A stretch of 64,000 nucleotides of DNA from Clarkia xantiana subsp. parviflora (taxonomy: Eukaryota > Streptophyta > Magnoliopsida > Myrtales > Onagraceae): the NCBI GenBank assembly GCA_036873135.1, contig JAPTYO010000015.1, forward strand, positions 5,540,839-5,604,838. Reading direction: 5' to 3'. The notes below the pieces were generated by a model. It worked only from the letters and a program-made list of their open reading frames with translations, had not been told where the DNA came from and searched no databases. The translations under genes were made by a program, and so were the position numbers. Below are positions 1 to 9,200 of this stretch, piece by piece; position 1 is the stretch's first letter, and every line of letters begins with the position of its first letter.

Positions 1-2
1 TG

Positions 3-473
3 CAGGAGCTCCAGGGCCAGGTGTCCTTGCTTGAAGCCACTGTGGGCAGTTTGCGTCGGGAAGCTGAGGTTGCTGCGTCGCTTCATTCTGAGGAGCTGCG
101 GAGGTTGGAGACTAAGTGTCGGGCGGAGGAGAGGGCTGTCGCGGTATCTGAGTACAAGGCCTCCTCTGCCTTCACCGCCGATTATAGCACGCGTCTCACT
201 CAGGAGATGAACCAGTTCGGTGAGTATCTGGTTGATCACATTTACCGGATTGATCCTCAGTTCCCCTTTGGTGACCTTGGTGACTTTGGGCCATATGCCA
301 CTGGCTACGCGACTGTTCTGATGGGTCAGGCTGCCGTTGCAGACGAGCCTGCCCCTGCCCAGGTGGATGCTACACCTGTGGAGATTGGTACCTCAGACTC
401 CTCCTCTTCATCCATTTCCGCTGGCGGTTCAGCTTCAGGGGGTGAGGGTGACTCCCCCGAAGGTTCTGACTGA
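3..473 (+). CDS. C-terminal part of an extra antisense ORF (aORF) of TAT-1, 5' truncated by the window edge
   Basis: The frame is open from the first bases of the window, so the start lies outside. The visible 156 codons begin with a charged, heptad-like stretch (LEATVGSLRREAEVAA, EELRRLETKCRAEERA) that looks like a coiled coil. A tract rich in acidic residues, Pro and Ala follows, and the protein ends in a Ser/Gly-rich tail (SDSSSSSISAGGSASGGEGD) before TGA. It is antisense to the gag ORF of TAT-1 and sits on the far side of the tandem repeats, where Tat-lineage elements are known to carry additional ORFs. Its function is unknown. An unrelated plant gene fragment is possible but less likely given the matching antisense gene in TAT-2. 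Confidence 0.6.
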   Translation, partial: QELQGQVSLLEATVGSLRREAEVAASLHSEELRRLETKCRAEERAVAVSEYKASSAFTADYSTRLTQEMNQFGEYLVDHIYRIDPQFPFGDLGDFGPYATGYATVLMGQAAVADEPAPAQVDATPVEIGTSDSSSSSISAGGSASGGEGDSPEGSD

Positions 474-923
474 CGTGTTTATCTCATGCTATCCTTGTAT
501 ATAACTACACTCCTTCTTCCCTTGTATGGGTTGAGTGTCCTTTGAGATTGTGATGGTGTTTGTTGTTACTTTCCTTTGCCGCATTGTGTTATTGACTACG
601 TGGTTCGTTTGCCTCTACATTAGTGCTTCTCATGCTTTTGTATATATCTCTTCTCATAATGTCTCCCTATGCCTTGTGTATGGCTCTTTGGGTATGGACC
701 CTTTCCTTGGTGTGTTTCCTTTACTTATCCTTCTTTCGTGCTTTCCTTCATGTCTTACCTGCCATTTCATAAAGAAAAAACATTACTTGTTCTTCACATT
801 ACTTTACTTAGAAATTTCTTTCTCATGGTATTCTTCTGAGCATGGTATCCTTCTAAGAATGGTATCCTTCTAAACATGGTGTGATGATCTCTTCTGATAC
901 CCCTTACACGGTATACGTTGTAC
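474..923. other. 3' flank of the TAT-1 antisense ORF, no gene seen
   Basis: T-rich sequence following the aORF stop. A 112-codon open frame at 535-873 has a hydrophobic, low-complexity composition and no recognisable domain, so I treat it as chance. The stretch probably forms the 3' untranslated part of the antisense gene and leads into the tandem repeats. Confidence 0.4.
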
Positions 924-959
924 TGTTAGACCAAAGATACGCTCTTGGTGGGCGTCGAA

Positions 960-1135
960 ATCTTTTCACGAGACAGGCTCTCGGACGGCACTTAACGTTT
1001 CACAGGATAGGCTCCCGGAGGGCACAGGTTAGTCCACCGATACCTTCTTGACGGGTGTCAAATCTGTTCACGAGACAGGCTCTCGGACGGCACTTAACGT
1101 TTCACAGGATAGGCTCCCGGAGGGCTCAGGTTAGA
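960..1135. repeat. Two-copy direct repeat, about 102-bp period
   Basis: A segment beginning ttcacgagacaggctctcgg occurs at about 965 and again at 1067. Both copies are followed by gcacttaacgtttcacagga and taggctcccggagggc. The second copy runs into the first unit of the 49-bp array. This belongs to the repeat-rich 3' region of TAT-1. Confidence 0.85.
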
Positions 1136-1800
1136 CCAAAGATACGCTCCTGGTAGGCGTCGAACTGGTAGTTTGAAATCTACCTCAAGATACGCTCTTG
1201 GGGGCGTCGAACTGGTAGTGTTTTTTCTACCTCAAGATACGCTCTTGGGGGCGTCGAATCTGGTAGGTTGCAAATCTACCTCAAGATACGCTCCTGGGGG
1301 CGTCGAAATCGTAGTTTTTGGAAACCACTCTCAAGATACGCTCTTGGTGCGTCGAATTCGTAGTGTAATAACTACTCTCAAGATACGCTCTTGGGGGCGT
1401 CGAAGGTCGTAGTATGAACACTACTCTCAAGATACGCTCCTGGGGGCGTCGAAGTTCGTAGTTTTTGGAAACCACTCTCAAGATACGCTCTTGGTGCGTC
1501 GAAGGTCGTAGTTTAATAACTACTCTCAAGATACGCTCTTGGGGGCGTCGAAGGTCGTAGTATGAACACTACTCTCAAGATACGCTCTTGGGGGCGTCGA
1601 ATGTCGTAGTATGAAAACTACTCTCAAGATACGCTCTTGGGGGCGTCGAATGTCGTAGTATGAAAACTACTCTCAAGATACGCTCTTGGGGGCGTCGAAT
1701 GTCGTAGTATGAAAACTACTCTCAAGATACGCTCTTGGGGGCGTCGAATGTCGTAGTATGAAAACTACTCTCAAGATACGCTCTTGGGGGCGTCGAACCT
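1135..1800. repeat. Tandem array of about 14 units, 46-51 bp, ending in an exact 49-bp period
   Basis: The core agatacgctcttgggggcgt recurs from about 1139 to 1773. The last units (starting near 1621, 1670, 1719 and 1768) are exactly 49 bp apart and nearly identical, while units at the left end vary in length and sequence. The gradient suggests recent expansion at the right side by unequal crossing-over or replication slippage. A single diverged copy lies at about 924. The array is contiguous, with no spacer and repeat classes of the CRISPR kind. Confidence 0.95.
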
Positions 1801-2062
1801 GTCATTGACTTGAAGTCATATCTGTGTAAGGATAACTTCGTGGTTATACCACTGCATTCACTGGAAAATACTTTTGAGTAACTACTACTCCCTTAGGAGC
1901 CTTCATGTTTTTGTACACTCGGGATGCCTTGGTGCACCAAGACATCCTTTGTAGGAAATCAAAGATAGTTGTAGAGATGGAGTAACTTCGTGAGTTCTCC
2001 TTCTCATGAGTTGTTTTTGAAAAGCTTGTAAAGCTGAAACATGCGAAATGCTAGATATAAAA
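1801..2062. other. Spacer between tandem array and gag-like ORF of TAT-1
   Basis: Mixed-composition sequence with no supported gene or motif. In element orientation it is the start of the 3' untranslated region after the gag-like ORF. Confidence 0.4.
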
Positions 2063-5000
2063 CTAAGGATATGGGGTGGTCACTGTGTCTGTTGCCACGT
2101 ACTCCTTGAAGCTTCCATTGTAGATCATTTCTTCCACTTCCACCTTCAACACCATGCAGTTGTTGGTTTGATGCCCCCAGGTCCCATGGTACTCACACCA
2201 ACCCTGTGCATCTCTTCCTAGGAAGGCCTTGCCCTCCTCCCTGCATGCTGGCAGCTCTTGCTTGAGGCGCTTGTGGAATATTTCTTCTATGCTGAGTGTG
2301 AGGGGTGTGAATGTGAAATTGACACCTCCTCCCAATGTGTCTGTTTCTCTTCCTCTTTCTGGAACTTCATCCAACTGTTCCGCCTCTTGTTCAAATGCCC
2401 TGTCCAGCTTCGCCTTGAGCTCTCTCATTGTGCTCGTCATGACCATCTCATAGAGCCCTCCATAGGCCTCGAATGAACTTGGATGCATGTTTCTGATGAA
2501 TGCTCTGACTGCTTCTCCCCTTGTGATGTCCATGTTGGCACCATAATCAAAGAATCTCTGGAAATAGCTTGATATAGACTCCTGCGGCATTTGCTTGATA
2601 TCATCTATGTAGCGGAAGCCTCTTAGGATGGAGTTCCTTGTTCTGTTCCCTATTGTGGTGTCTGGCTGCCAAGGTATGGATGTCACCTTCATAGCCTTGC
2701 TCCTGTGTTTCCTTGTAGGCACTGTTTGAAAAAGCTGCCTGCTCAAACGGAGTGTCACTCCACTCCTCCTCCTTCCTTGCCTTTGTCTCCCTCCCCTCCT
2801 TCTTCTATCCTGGTTGGCTCCTGCCATGACCACAGCCACTGTGTCTGTCCTGTGTGATCCATGTCTCATTGAATTGACATAGCATTGTCTTGCAGTGCGC
2901 TGATCACCCAGGACCTCTCCAACTCCGTTCTCCGTGATGTACTTCATCTTCTGGTGAACAGTGGATGGCACTATTTCATATGGATTTATGGTTGTCCTTC
3001 CTAGGATCCCATTGTAGGCTCCCAGGCTTTCAACCACCAAGAAATTGACATTTACCTTCAGCTGGGTCCATCCTTGGCCCATGGTCACTGGCAATGTTAT
3101 CATCCCTAGGGGGTAACTTGTTGCCCCTGAGAAGCCAACTAGAGGGAAGTTGACCGGATTGATGTCTGCTTTGGTTTTCCCTATCTCTTCCAACACTCTC
3201 AGGCTTAGGAGGTCAGCTGAGCTGCCCCCATCCACCAAAATTCTCTTTACATCAAAATTATCAATATCTAAAGTAATAACTAGAGCATCGTCATGTGGAA
3301 AGACGATGTGGCTTTTGTCCTTCTCCGAGAACTCTATCTTCACTTCTTCTCCTTCTCTTGGTCTTTTTCTCCATCTTGGCACTAAGCTTAGCTTGGATGC
3401 ATAGACCTCTCTTGCGTTAGCAGTTGGGCCACCTGATGCTGCTCCTCCATGTATCATATTGATGACTCCTCTTTTGTTGGGTGGAGGGTTATAGTCTACC
3501 TTTCCCTTGCCCTTGTCTTTCTGTGGTGGCCCCAGTTGCATACTATTGCCCCCATGGTCTACGAACTGCTTCAGTTCTCCCCTCTGGACGATGTTGTTTA
3601 TGCTTAGCTTTAGGCTAAAGCATTCATTTGTGTCGTGACCATAAGCCTCATGGTTGTCACACCATCTATCTTTATGATTTCCCACCATTGGGGCTCTCCA
3701 CCTTGCAGGGGGTGACCATAGCTTTTGGTTCCGCATCTCTCTAAGTACGGTGGCTGGAGTGGCGTTCAGTGGGATGAACTTAATGACATTGATTTCTCTA
3801 GCCTTTAAGGGTTCACCCATTTGGTTTCTTTGCTGTGGCGGACGCCATTCCTGCTGCCTTGCATGTTGTGGTGCCTGGGGTGGCTTTCCTTTGTTTGGCC
3901 TTTGAGTATCCTCCTTGGCTGCCTGAATTTTGGCCTTCTTGCTTGCCCTGTGCCTCTCAAGGTCAATATGCGTTTTAACTCTCCCTGCAAGCTCCTCCAA
4001 GGTGCTTGCTGGCTTTTTGGCCATCTTTTCAGCCAATGTTGACCCAAAGCGACCTAAGTTTCTGATAAAGGCTCGGATTATCTCCCCTTCAGTGATGTCT
4101 CCCTGGATGTCTGCAATATTCTGGTTGAACCTAGTATAGTAGCTGGCCAGGGATTCATCATATTCTTGTTTTACGTCATCAATGGAGCCTGTTCCCTTGA
4201 GGAGTTTCCTCTCCCCTAGGTATCTCTGCAGAAACTTAGCTTTTAGCTGCTCCCATGAGTCGATGCTCTCAGAGGGCAGGCTGAAGAACCAATGTGAGGC
4301 CACCCCTGATAGGGTGTTTGGGAAAAGGAGTGCCTTGTATCTTTCGTCAGTTGTCCTCCCGAATAGAGAGGCCTCATGCTGTTGGATATGCTCTAGGGGG
4401 TCTCCCTTCCCATTGTACTTTGCAATTTGCACAGTGTGCAGGGAGTCTGGCACCCTGTTCATCTCCAGCTCCTTTGTGAAAGGGTGGTTCGTCTTGTCAC
4501 TTAGACAATGCAGGCTGGGTTTCTTTGACTCATTCAATTTCCGGGTTATCATGGCTTCTATCTCCTCCGGGGTGATCACTACCTGTGCCGGAGTATAATC
4601 CCTCTGATATCCATTGTAGTTGTAGACTGGGCTTACTGGGTTCCCTTGTCCCTGCTGGTATGGACTGTAGGTGTACTCTTGATACGCCTGCTGGGGTGCT
4701 TCATAGAAGTCCTGCCTCCTTGGAGGTCTTGCTTGTCTTTCCTCCCCAAGCGGGGTGTAAGCCCTGTTGTTCTGCTGTTGCCTAGGAGGCACGAATTGTT
4801 GCCTTCCCTCTGGGGGTGGCTCTTGGTAATATCTTCTCTGTTCCTCTCGCTGCCCTGCTCGAGGGTGCGAGTAATGCTCTTCTGTTGGGATCTGCTCCTC
4901 TCCATGAGCTTCAGTGTAAGTCCCTTGGGTGTATGCCTGCCTTGCATATGCTGTGTGGGCGCGGTTGTCACCTCTCTGTGCTGGCATCCCATACGGGTAC

Positions 5001-5311
5001 CCTTGGGGTTGCTCTTCATAATAGTATCCCTCAGGGGGTGCCGTGTTGTGGGAAGGCACTCCCTGTTGTTCTCTTACTCTCTGTGGCCTTCTTGCCCGGG
5101 GGGTGGAGGCTGTGGAGGACTCAGCCCCAGCTGGGCGTGAAGGTCCTCCCTCCTGGTTGTTCTGTTGCTGAGGAGGTTGTGGTATCTCTTGGGGCTCTGG
5201 ATGCATTGGCTGCTTCCCAGGGTTAGGCCGCCTCCCTGGGGGTATGGGTTCTCTTCTCCGCCCATTGCCCCCGGGTGGGTGTTGGGGCCTGGACACCCTA
5301 CTGTTCGTCAT
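2063..5311 (-). CDS. Gag-protease polyprotein with a second Gag-like module at its C-terminus (TAT-1)
   Basis: This is an uninterrupted 1082-codon ORF starting at the ATG at 5311, about 35 bases downstream of the PBS. The N-terminal 250 residues are rich in Pro, Gln and Tyr. A retrotransposon Gag capsid-like domain follows (RTTDERYKALLFPNTLSG, ASHWFFSLP, YYTRFNQ), then a zinc-knuckle variant near residue 551 (C-D-N-H, G-H, C, spacing CX2HX4HX4C). The retropepsin motif VDGGSSADLL has its Asp at residue 694. Homology to the Tat polyprotein stops near RQCYVNSM, where RT should follow. Instead there is a basic linker and a second Gag-like segment (YFQRFFDYGANMDITRGEAV, then GWCEYH, GH, C near residue 1038). 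The protein would package RNA and cleave Gag but cannot reverse-transcribe. The extra Gag may be an in-frame capture from a related element. Confidence 0.85.
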   Translation of the reverse strand: MTNSRVSRPQHPPGGNGRRREPIPPGRRPNPGKQPMHPEPQEIPQPPQQQNNQEGGPSRPAGAESSTASTPRARRPQRVREQQGVPSHNTAPPEGYYYEEQPQGYPYGMPAQRGDNRAHTAYARQAYTQGTYTEAHGEEQIPTEEHYSHPRAGQREEQRRYYQEPPPEGRQQFVPPRQQQNNRAYTPLGEERQARPPRRQDFYEAPQQAYQEYTYSPYQQGQGNPVSPVYNYNGYQRDYTPAQVVITPEEIEAMITRKLNESKKPSLHCLSDKTNHPFTKELEMNRVPDSLHTVQIAKYNGKGDPLEHIQQHEASLFGRTTDERYKALLFPNTLSGVASHWFFSLPSESIDSWEQLKAKFLQRYLGERKLLKGTGSIDDVKQEYDESLASYYTRFNQNIADIQGDITEGEIIRAFIRNLGRFGSTLAEKMAKKPASTLEELAGRVKTHIDLERHRASKKAKIQAAKEDTQRPNKGKPPQAPQHARQQEWRPPQQRNQMGEPLKAREINVIKFIPLNATPATVLREMRNQKLWSPPARWRAPMVGNHKDRWCDNHEAYGHDTNECFSLKLSINNIVQRGELKQFVDHGGNSMQLGPPQKDKGKGKVDYNPPPNKRGVINMIHGGAASGGPTANAREVYASKLSLVPRWRKRPREGEEVKIEFSEKDKSHIVFPHDDALVITLDIDNFDVKRILVDGGSSADLLSLRVLEEIGKTKADINPVNFPLVGFSGATSYPLGMITLPVTMGQGWTQLKVNVNFLVVESLGAYNGILGRTTINPYEIVPSTVHQKMKYITENGVGEVLGDQRTARQCYVNSMRHGSHRTDTVAVVMAGANQDRRRRGGRQRQGRRRSGVTLRLSRQLFQTVPTRKHRSKAMKVTSIPWQPDTTIGNRTRNSILRGFRYIDDIKQMPQESISSYFQRFFDYGANMDITRGEAVRAFIRNMHPSSFEAYGGLYEMVMTSTMRELKAKLDRAFEQEAEQLDEVPERGRETDTLGGGVNFTFTPLTLSIEEIFHKRLKQELPACREEGKAFLGRDAQGWCEYHGTWGHQTNNCMVLKVEVEEMIYNGSFKEYVATDTVTTPYP

Positions 5312-5344
5312 AGCTCGTGTAATAGCCAGGCTTTCTGTCCGAAG

Positions 5345-5361
5345 CCTACAGACGGCGCCAA
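5345..5361 (-). other. Primer-binding site of TAT-1
   Basis: Read on the minus strand, the sequence just inside the LTR is CTTGGCGCCGTCTGTAGGC. It matches the TTGGCGCCGTCTRTGGG seen at the same place in TAT-3 and TAT-4, the tRNA-complementary site that primes minus-strand synthesis. Confidence 0.8.
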
Positions 5362-5673
5362 GTGTTAAGTTATGGGATCTAGGTCAACGGGGTGTCAGCT
5401 TTGATCTCACTCCTTACGGGGGATATGTGTGATCCGATGTTCCTGAGCTGCTCTGCCTTAGTCTATCTTCTCCTTTCCTTCCTTCCTTCCTCTGCTCCTT
5501 CTCTCCTTCTACCCTGCAGAAGGGGCAATACCAGACACGGAGGAGGGGGGGGTGGTGCCTGGTGAACCCTCTCCGATGCCTAAGTCAGTACTTTTCTAGA
5601 GAGATAAAGCTAGAGAGATGTCAGAGCTAAAATGTCCAAATGGCCAAGATGATCAAATGAGATGTGTAGGTGG

Positions 5674-5684
5674 GGTATTTATAG
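5674..5684 (-). promoter_or_regulatory. TATA-like box of the TAT-1 LTR
   Basis: The minus strand reads CCTATAAATAC. It lies downstream, in element sense, of the palindromic U3 array and about 360 bp before the gag ATG, which suits the U3/R boundary of an LTR promoter. Confidence 0.6.
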
Positions 5685-5869
5685 GCAACGGTGTCATTAA
5701 GGTGGCTTAATGACATCGTTAGCCTTTAAACACAATTAATTAACCTTTAAGCACATAATTAAGACCTTAGGATTCGGAGGAGGTAGGCGGAGTGGACCGA
5801 GCATGGGAGTCCGAAAATGGTGTCGGGGCCCTTGGGGGGAGAAATCCGACCCCCAAGGGTAGGGGTTGG

Positions 5870-6035
5870 GTGAGGACACCCAACCCCTCCTAGGGAGGGT
5901 GGGGTTGGCCAACCCCATCCCTCCTAGGAGGGATCGGGTTGGCCGACCCGATCTCTCCTAGGAGAGATCGGGTCGGCCAACCCGATCTCCCCTAGGGGAG
6001 GTCGGGTGTGGCCACCCAACCTCACCTAGGTGAGT
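5870..6035. repeat. Array of alternating palindromes with exact 34-bp period in the TAT-1 LTR
   Basis: The core CCTAGG occurs at 5889, 5923, 5957, 5991 and 6025, exactly 34 bp apart each time. Midway between them lie GGCC-centred palindromes (at 5907, 5941, 5975, 6010). Several units are perfect palindromes, for example ATCCCTCCTAGGAGGGAT, GATCTCTCCTAGGAGAGATC and GGGGTTGGCCAACCCC. The centre-to-centre distance of the two classes is about 17 bp. Position upstream of the TATA box suggests U3 control sites or a structured RNA segment. Confidence 0.95.
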
Positions 6036-6188
6036 TCGCCTCTGTCGGACGGGCGCTTCGGCCCCGTCCGAGCCGTCGATGTTCTCGCGAAGTGTCCGGG
6101 TTGAAGTTTCGATTTATAATCATAAATGGGACGATAAAAATACAACGGTTTGGAAGTCAACGGGTTCAAATTGGGCGTATATCCATCA

Positions 6189-6203
6189 GGCGCCGTCTGT
6201 GGG
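6189..6203 (+). other. Truncated primer-binding site of TAT-2
   Basis: GGCGCCGTCTGTGGG matches the PBS of the related elements but lacks the leading TT, because the TAT-1 LTR abuts it. If TAT-1 inserted here with a 5-bp duplication, ggcgc (6189-6193) should also flank the missing left end of TAT-1. Confidence 0.75.
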
Positions 6204-6240
6204 AAACTAACAAAAAGCCAATATAGTTTCTACCAGATCA

Positions 6241-9200
6241 ATGGCCGGTGGTGGCAAGAAGAAGCAAGTTCAGGCCGGCAGTTCTCGCCCCGCTGGAACT
6301 GTGAATTCCCCGTTGCTGGAACATGTTGCTGAACAAGGTGAATACCCTGCTGTTTCTCAGACAGGAGGGCATGGTGATGATGAGGTCTCAGTCCGAGACA
6401 CGACGCTGAACAGGAAAGATATCCCGCGAAGGGAGGTGGATGCTCCCCCAAACCCGGTGGAGCACAGAGAGGAAGTCCCGCGAAGGGAAGTAGGCTCTTC
6501 CTCAAACTCGGAGTTGGCTAAGGCAGTAGCAGATGCTATGCCTATGTTCTTGGCGGCCATGGAGGCTCTGTTGGACAAGAGAGAGGCTGCCAGGAGGGCA
6601 GAGGAGTTGCCTCCGTGAGAAGAGCTCCCTCCACCCCCTCCGAGGGTGGTTCCAGAAGAACAGGAGGTTCAGGAGATTCAGCCCAGAAATAAGGGTAAGG
6701 AGCCCGCGCACTCGGAGAAGTTCGTGGTTGATGGTCCCGGACCAGTGCAACATAGGACCATTCCCCTGAATGGCCCCATCACCCCCGATCAGGTGGTGAA
6801 AATTGTCAACATCTGCATGGGTGACCAGAAGCAAATGACATCGGAGCTGAGGGATCGATCCAGTCATCCTTTCGTTCCACGGCTGCTAGATACTGTCGCC
6901 CCGCCAGGGCTAGGCATTCCGACCATCAAGGAGTACGATGGTGAAGGAGACCCGGTCCGCCATGTTCAGAGGCATGTCCAGACCTGTATGGGTAGGACCT
7001 CGAATGACGACCTCGTGTGTTCACTGTTCCCGATCACTCTGGGAGAAAGGGCCATGACTTGGTTTTTCAGCCTACCGCCGGGAAGCATTACGTGCTGGGC
7101 TGATATGCACGATCGCTTCATTAAGCAATATCAAGGTCGGAGGCGTCTCCTGAATAGCGTGAGGTCTTTGACCCAAGTGGTGCAGAGATCCGATGAATCG
7201 TTGGCATACTACTACCAACGGTTCACTGCTAGTGCTGCGGAGATAGATGAAGAGATATCGGAGGGTGAGACCATCCGCACCTTCCTTCGGAACCTGACTG
7301 CTCCGTATGGTTCCGATCTGATGCACAGCGTAGCCGCGAAGGCTGTGTGGAGTATGGAGGCCCTGCAAGCGAGGGTGAAACAGCAAATCGACGTCCAGGA
7401 GTCGAAGATTGCCGCCGGAGAGCTTGATCCTCCGAAGTCGGGAAGAGGAAAGACATCGTCCAAGCTGTCAGATGATCGTAAAGGGAGCGACAAATCGGAG
7501 GGAAGTAGGAACCGTGGTCGCCCCGAGAGAAGGGAGGACAAGCGTCCTCCAAGAAAGGATAATCGCGAGGGTCGTAGCATTCCCATCAATAGCTCGATGA
7601 CCTCTGTGCTAGCTGTGATGGATCGGCAGGGTCTCGCTCGATACCCCCCGAGGAAGGAAGGAGAGTTCTTGGGAGGCCGCTCCGATCGTTACTGTCGGTA
7701 CCATCGAGCCAATGGTCACAACAAGGATAACTGTCGGGAGCTGAAGAAGGAGATAGAGAAGCTGATCCAGAAGGGGAAGCTTAAGGAGTTCGTCGGAAGG
7801 GGAAGGTGCCGATCTCGTTCCAAAACTCGGTCACGGTCCCGTTCCAAGTCCCGTGATCGGTCTCCAAAGAAGAAGAAGGTTGAACCGGAAGCCTCTAGTT
7901 CTGGTGCCCGTAAGGAGAGACGGGGGACCATTAACGTCATTCATGGAGGAATGGCAGCGGGAGGTGACACCTTCGCTTCTCGGGAGAATTACGCTTCCCG
8001 CATCTCTGCTGCTGTGGTGTTAGGAAAGAGGTCCCGGTCGTGGACTATAAAGGAAGAAATGGTGATTTCTTTCTCAGCGGAGGATTTGATAGGCGTGGAG
8101 AGCCCCCACGATAACGCCTTGGTCGTGACCCTGGATGTGGACGGATTTGAGATGAAGCGGATCCTGATAGATGGAGGGAGCTCCTCCGACATTCTTTTCA
8201 TGGACGCTCTAGAGGCCATGGGAAAGACGAAGAAGGACCTGACGCAGGTGAACTTCCCGATGGTGGGATTCTCTGGATCGACTTCCTATCCGTTGGGGAT
8301 GATTACCTTACCGGTGGAGTTTGGTAGTGGCTGGAAGATGGAACGGCGGAACGTGGATTTCGTCGTGGTAGAATCCGCGGGAACATACAATGCTATTATC
8401 GGGAGGACCACAATCAACCCTCTCATGGCAGTCGCTTCAACTGTCCACCAGAAGATGAAGTTCCCGACTGACAATGGAGTCGGAGAGGTCAAGGGTGACC
8501 AGGTGGCGTCACGAAAGTGCTATGTTAATGCCACTCGAAGGAGAAGAAGAGAAGCCATGGCTGTCCTGCAGACTGATGCCGATCCTCGAGAGAAGTTTGG
8601 GCGTCCCGCCCCCATGGAGGACCTGAAGGAGGTTGAGATTGATGGACCTCGAAGGAAGGTGAAGATCGGGTCTGCCTTGTCGGAGGAAAGAGCCCGAGAG
8701 TTGATCGAGCTTCTGAAGGAGTTCAAGGAGCTGTTTTCCTGGTCCCCGAGTGATATGCCAGGAATCAGCCCCGACGTGATTGTGCACGAGCTGAAGATTG
8801 ATCCCGCAATCAAGCCTATCGCGCAGAGGAGGCGTCCGATGGGCGCGGATAAAAGGATCGCAATCCAGCAAGAGGTGGGCAGACTGCTCGACGTTGGATT
8901 CATCAAGGAGCTCCGATTCCAGACCTGGGTCTCCAACCCGGTCTTGGTGAGGAAGAGTAATGGGAAGTGGCGGATGTGTGTCGATTTCCGCGACTTAAAC
9001 AAGGCCTGCCCGAAGGATTGCTATCCGCTACCGAGGATTGACCAGTTGGTGGATGCCACATCGGGACACGAGCTGCTGAGCTTCATGGATGCCTATTCTG
9101 GTTACAACCAGATCAAGATGGCGAAGGAGGATGCCCCCCATACAGCCTTCTATGCTGATAGTGACGTCTATCACTACGACGTGATGCCCTTCGGATTGAT

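Larger units (their letters stand above)
1..6188 (-). mobile_element. TAT-1: non-autonomous Tat-like Ty3/gypsy element, left end outside the window
   Basis: In element orientation (minus strand) the order is LTR (6188 to 5363), PBS, a long gag-protease-gag-like ORF (5311 to 2063), tandem repeats (about 1800 to 924), and an extra gene in antisense orientation (3-473, plus strand). The same order, gag then repeats then a converging antisense gene, is seen in TAT-2, which supports treating all of this as one element. No reverse transcriptase, RNase H or integrase is present between the protease and the repeats, so it would depend on a partner for mobility. The right LTR edge directly abuts the PBS of TAT-2 at 6189, as if the element had inserted there. 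The 3' LTR should lie left of position 1. Confidence 0.75.
5363..6188 (-). repeat. 5' LTR of TAT-1 (826 bp)
   Basis: On the plus strand the segment begins TGTTAAGTTATGGG next to the PBS and ends CATCA, so in element orientation it runs TGATGG to TTAACA with TG/CA termini. A TATA-like sequence (CCTATAAATAC on the minus strand, about 5674-5684) gives a promoter position. The upstream U3 part contains the palindrome array at 5889-6035 and an imperfect hairpin at about 5689-5722. The outer edge at 6188 is followed directly by ggcgccgtctgtggg, the PBS of TAT-2. The paired LTR is not in the window, so the edges are inferred from one copy. Confidence 0.75.

Noticed and set aside
535..873. 112-codon hydrophobic frame
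   Set aside because: Low-complexity T-rich sequence in the 3' flank of the TAT-1 antisense ORF, no domain or start context.
1135..1800. CRISPR-like regular repeats
   Set aside because: Units are contiguous 46-51-bp tandem repeats without unique spacers, in a plant retrotransposon.
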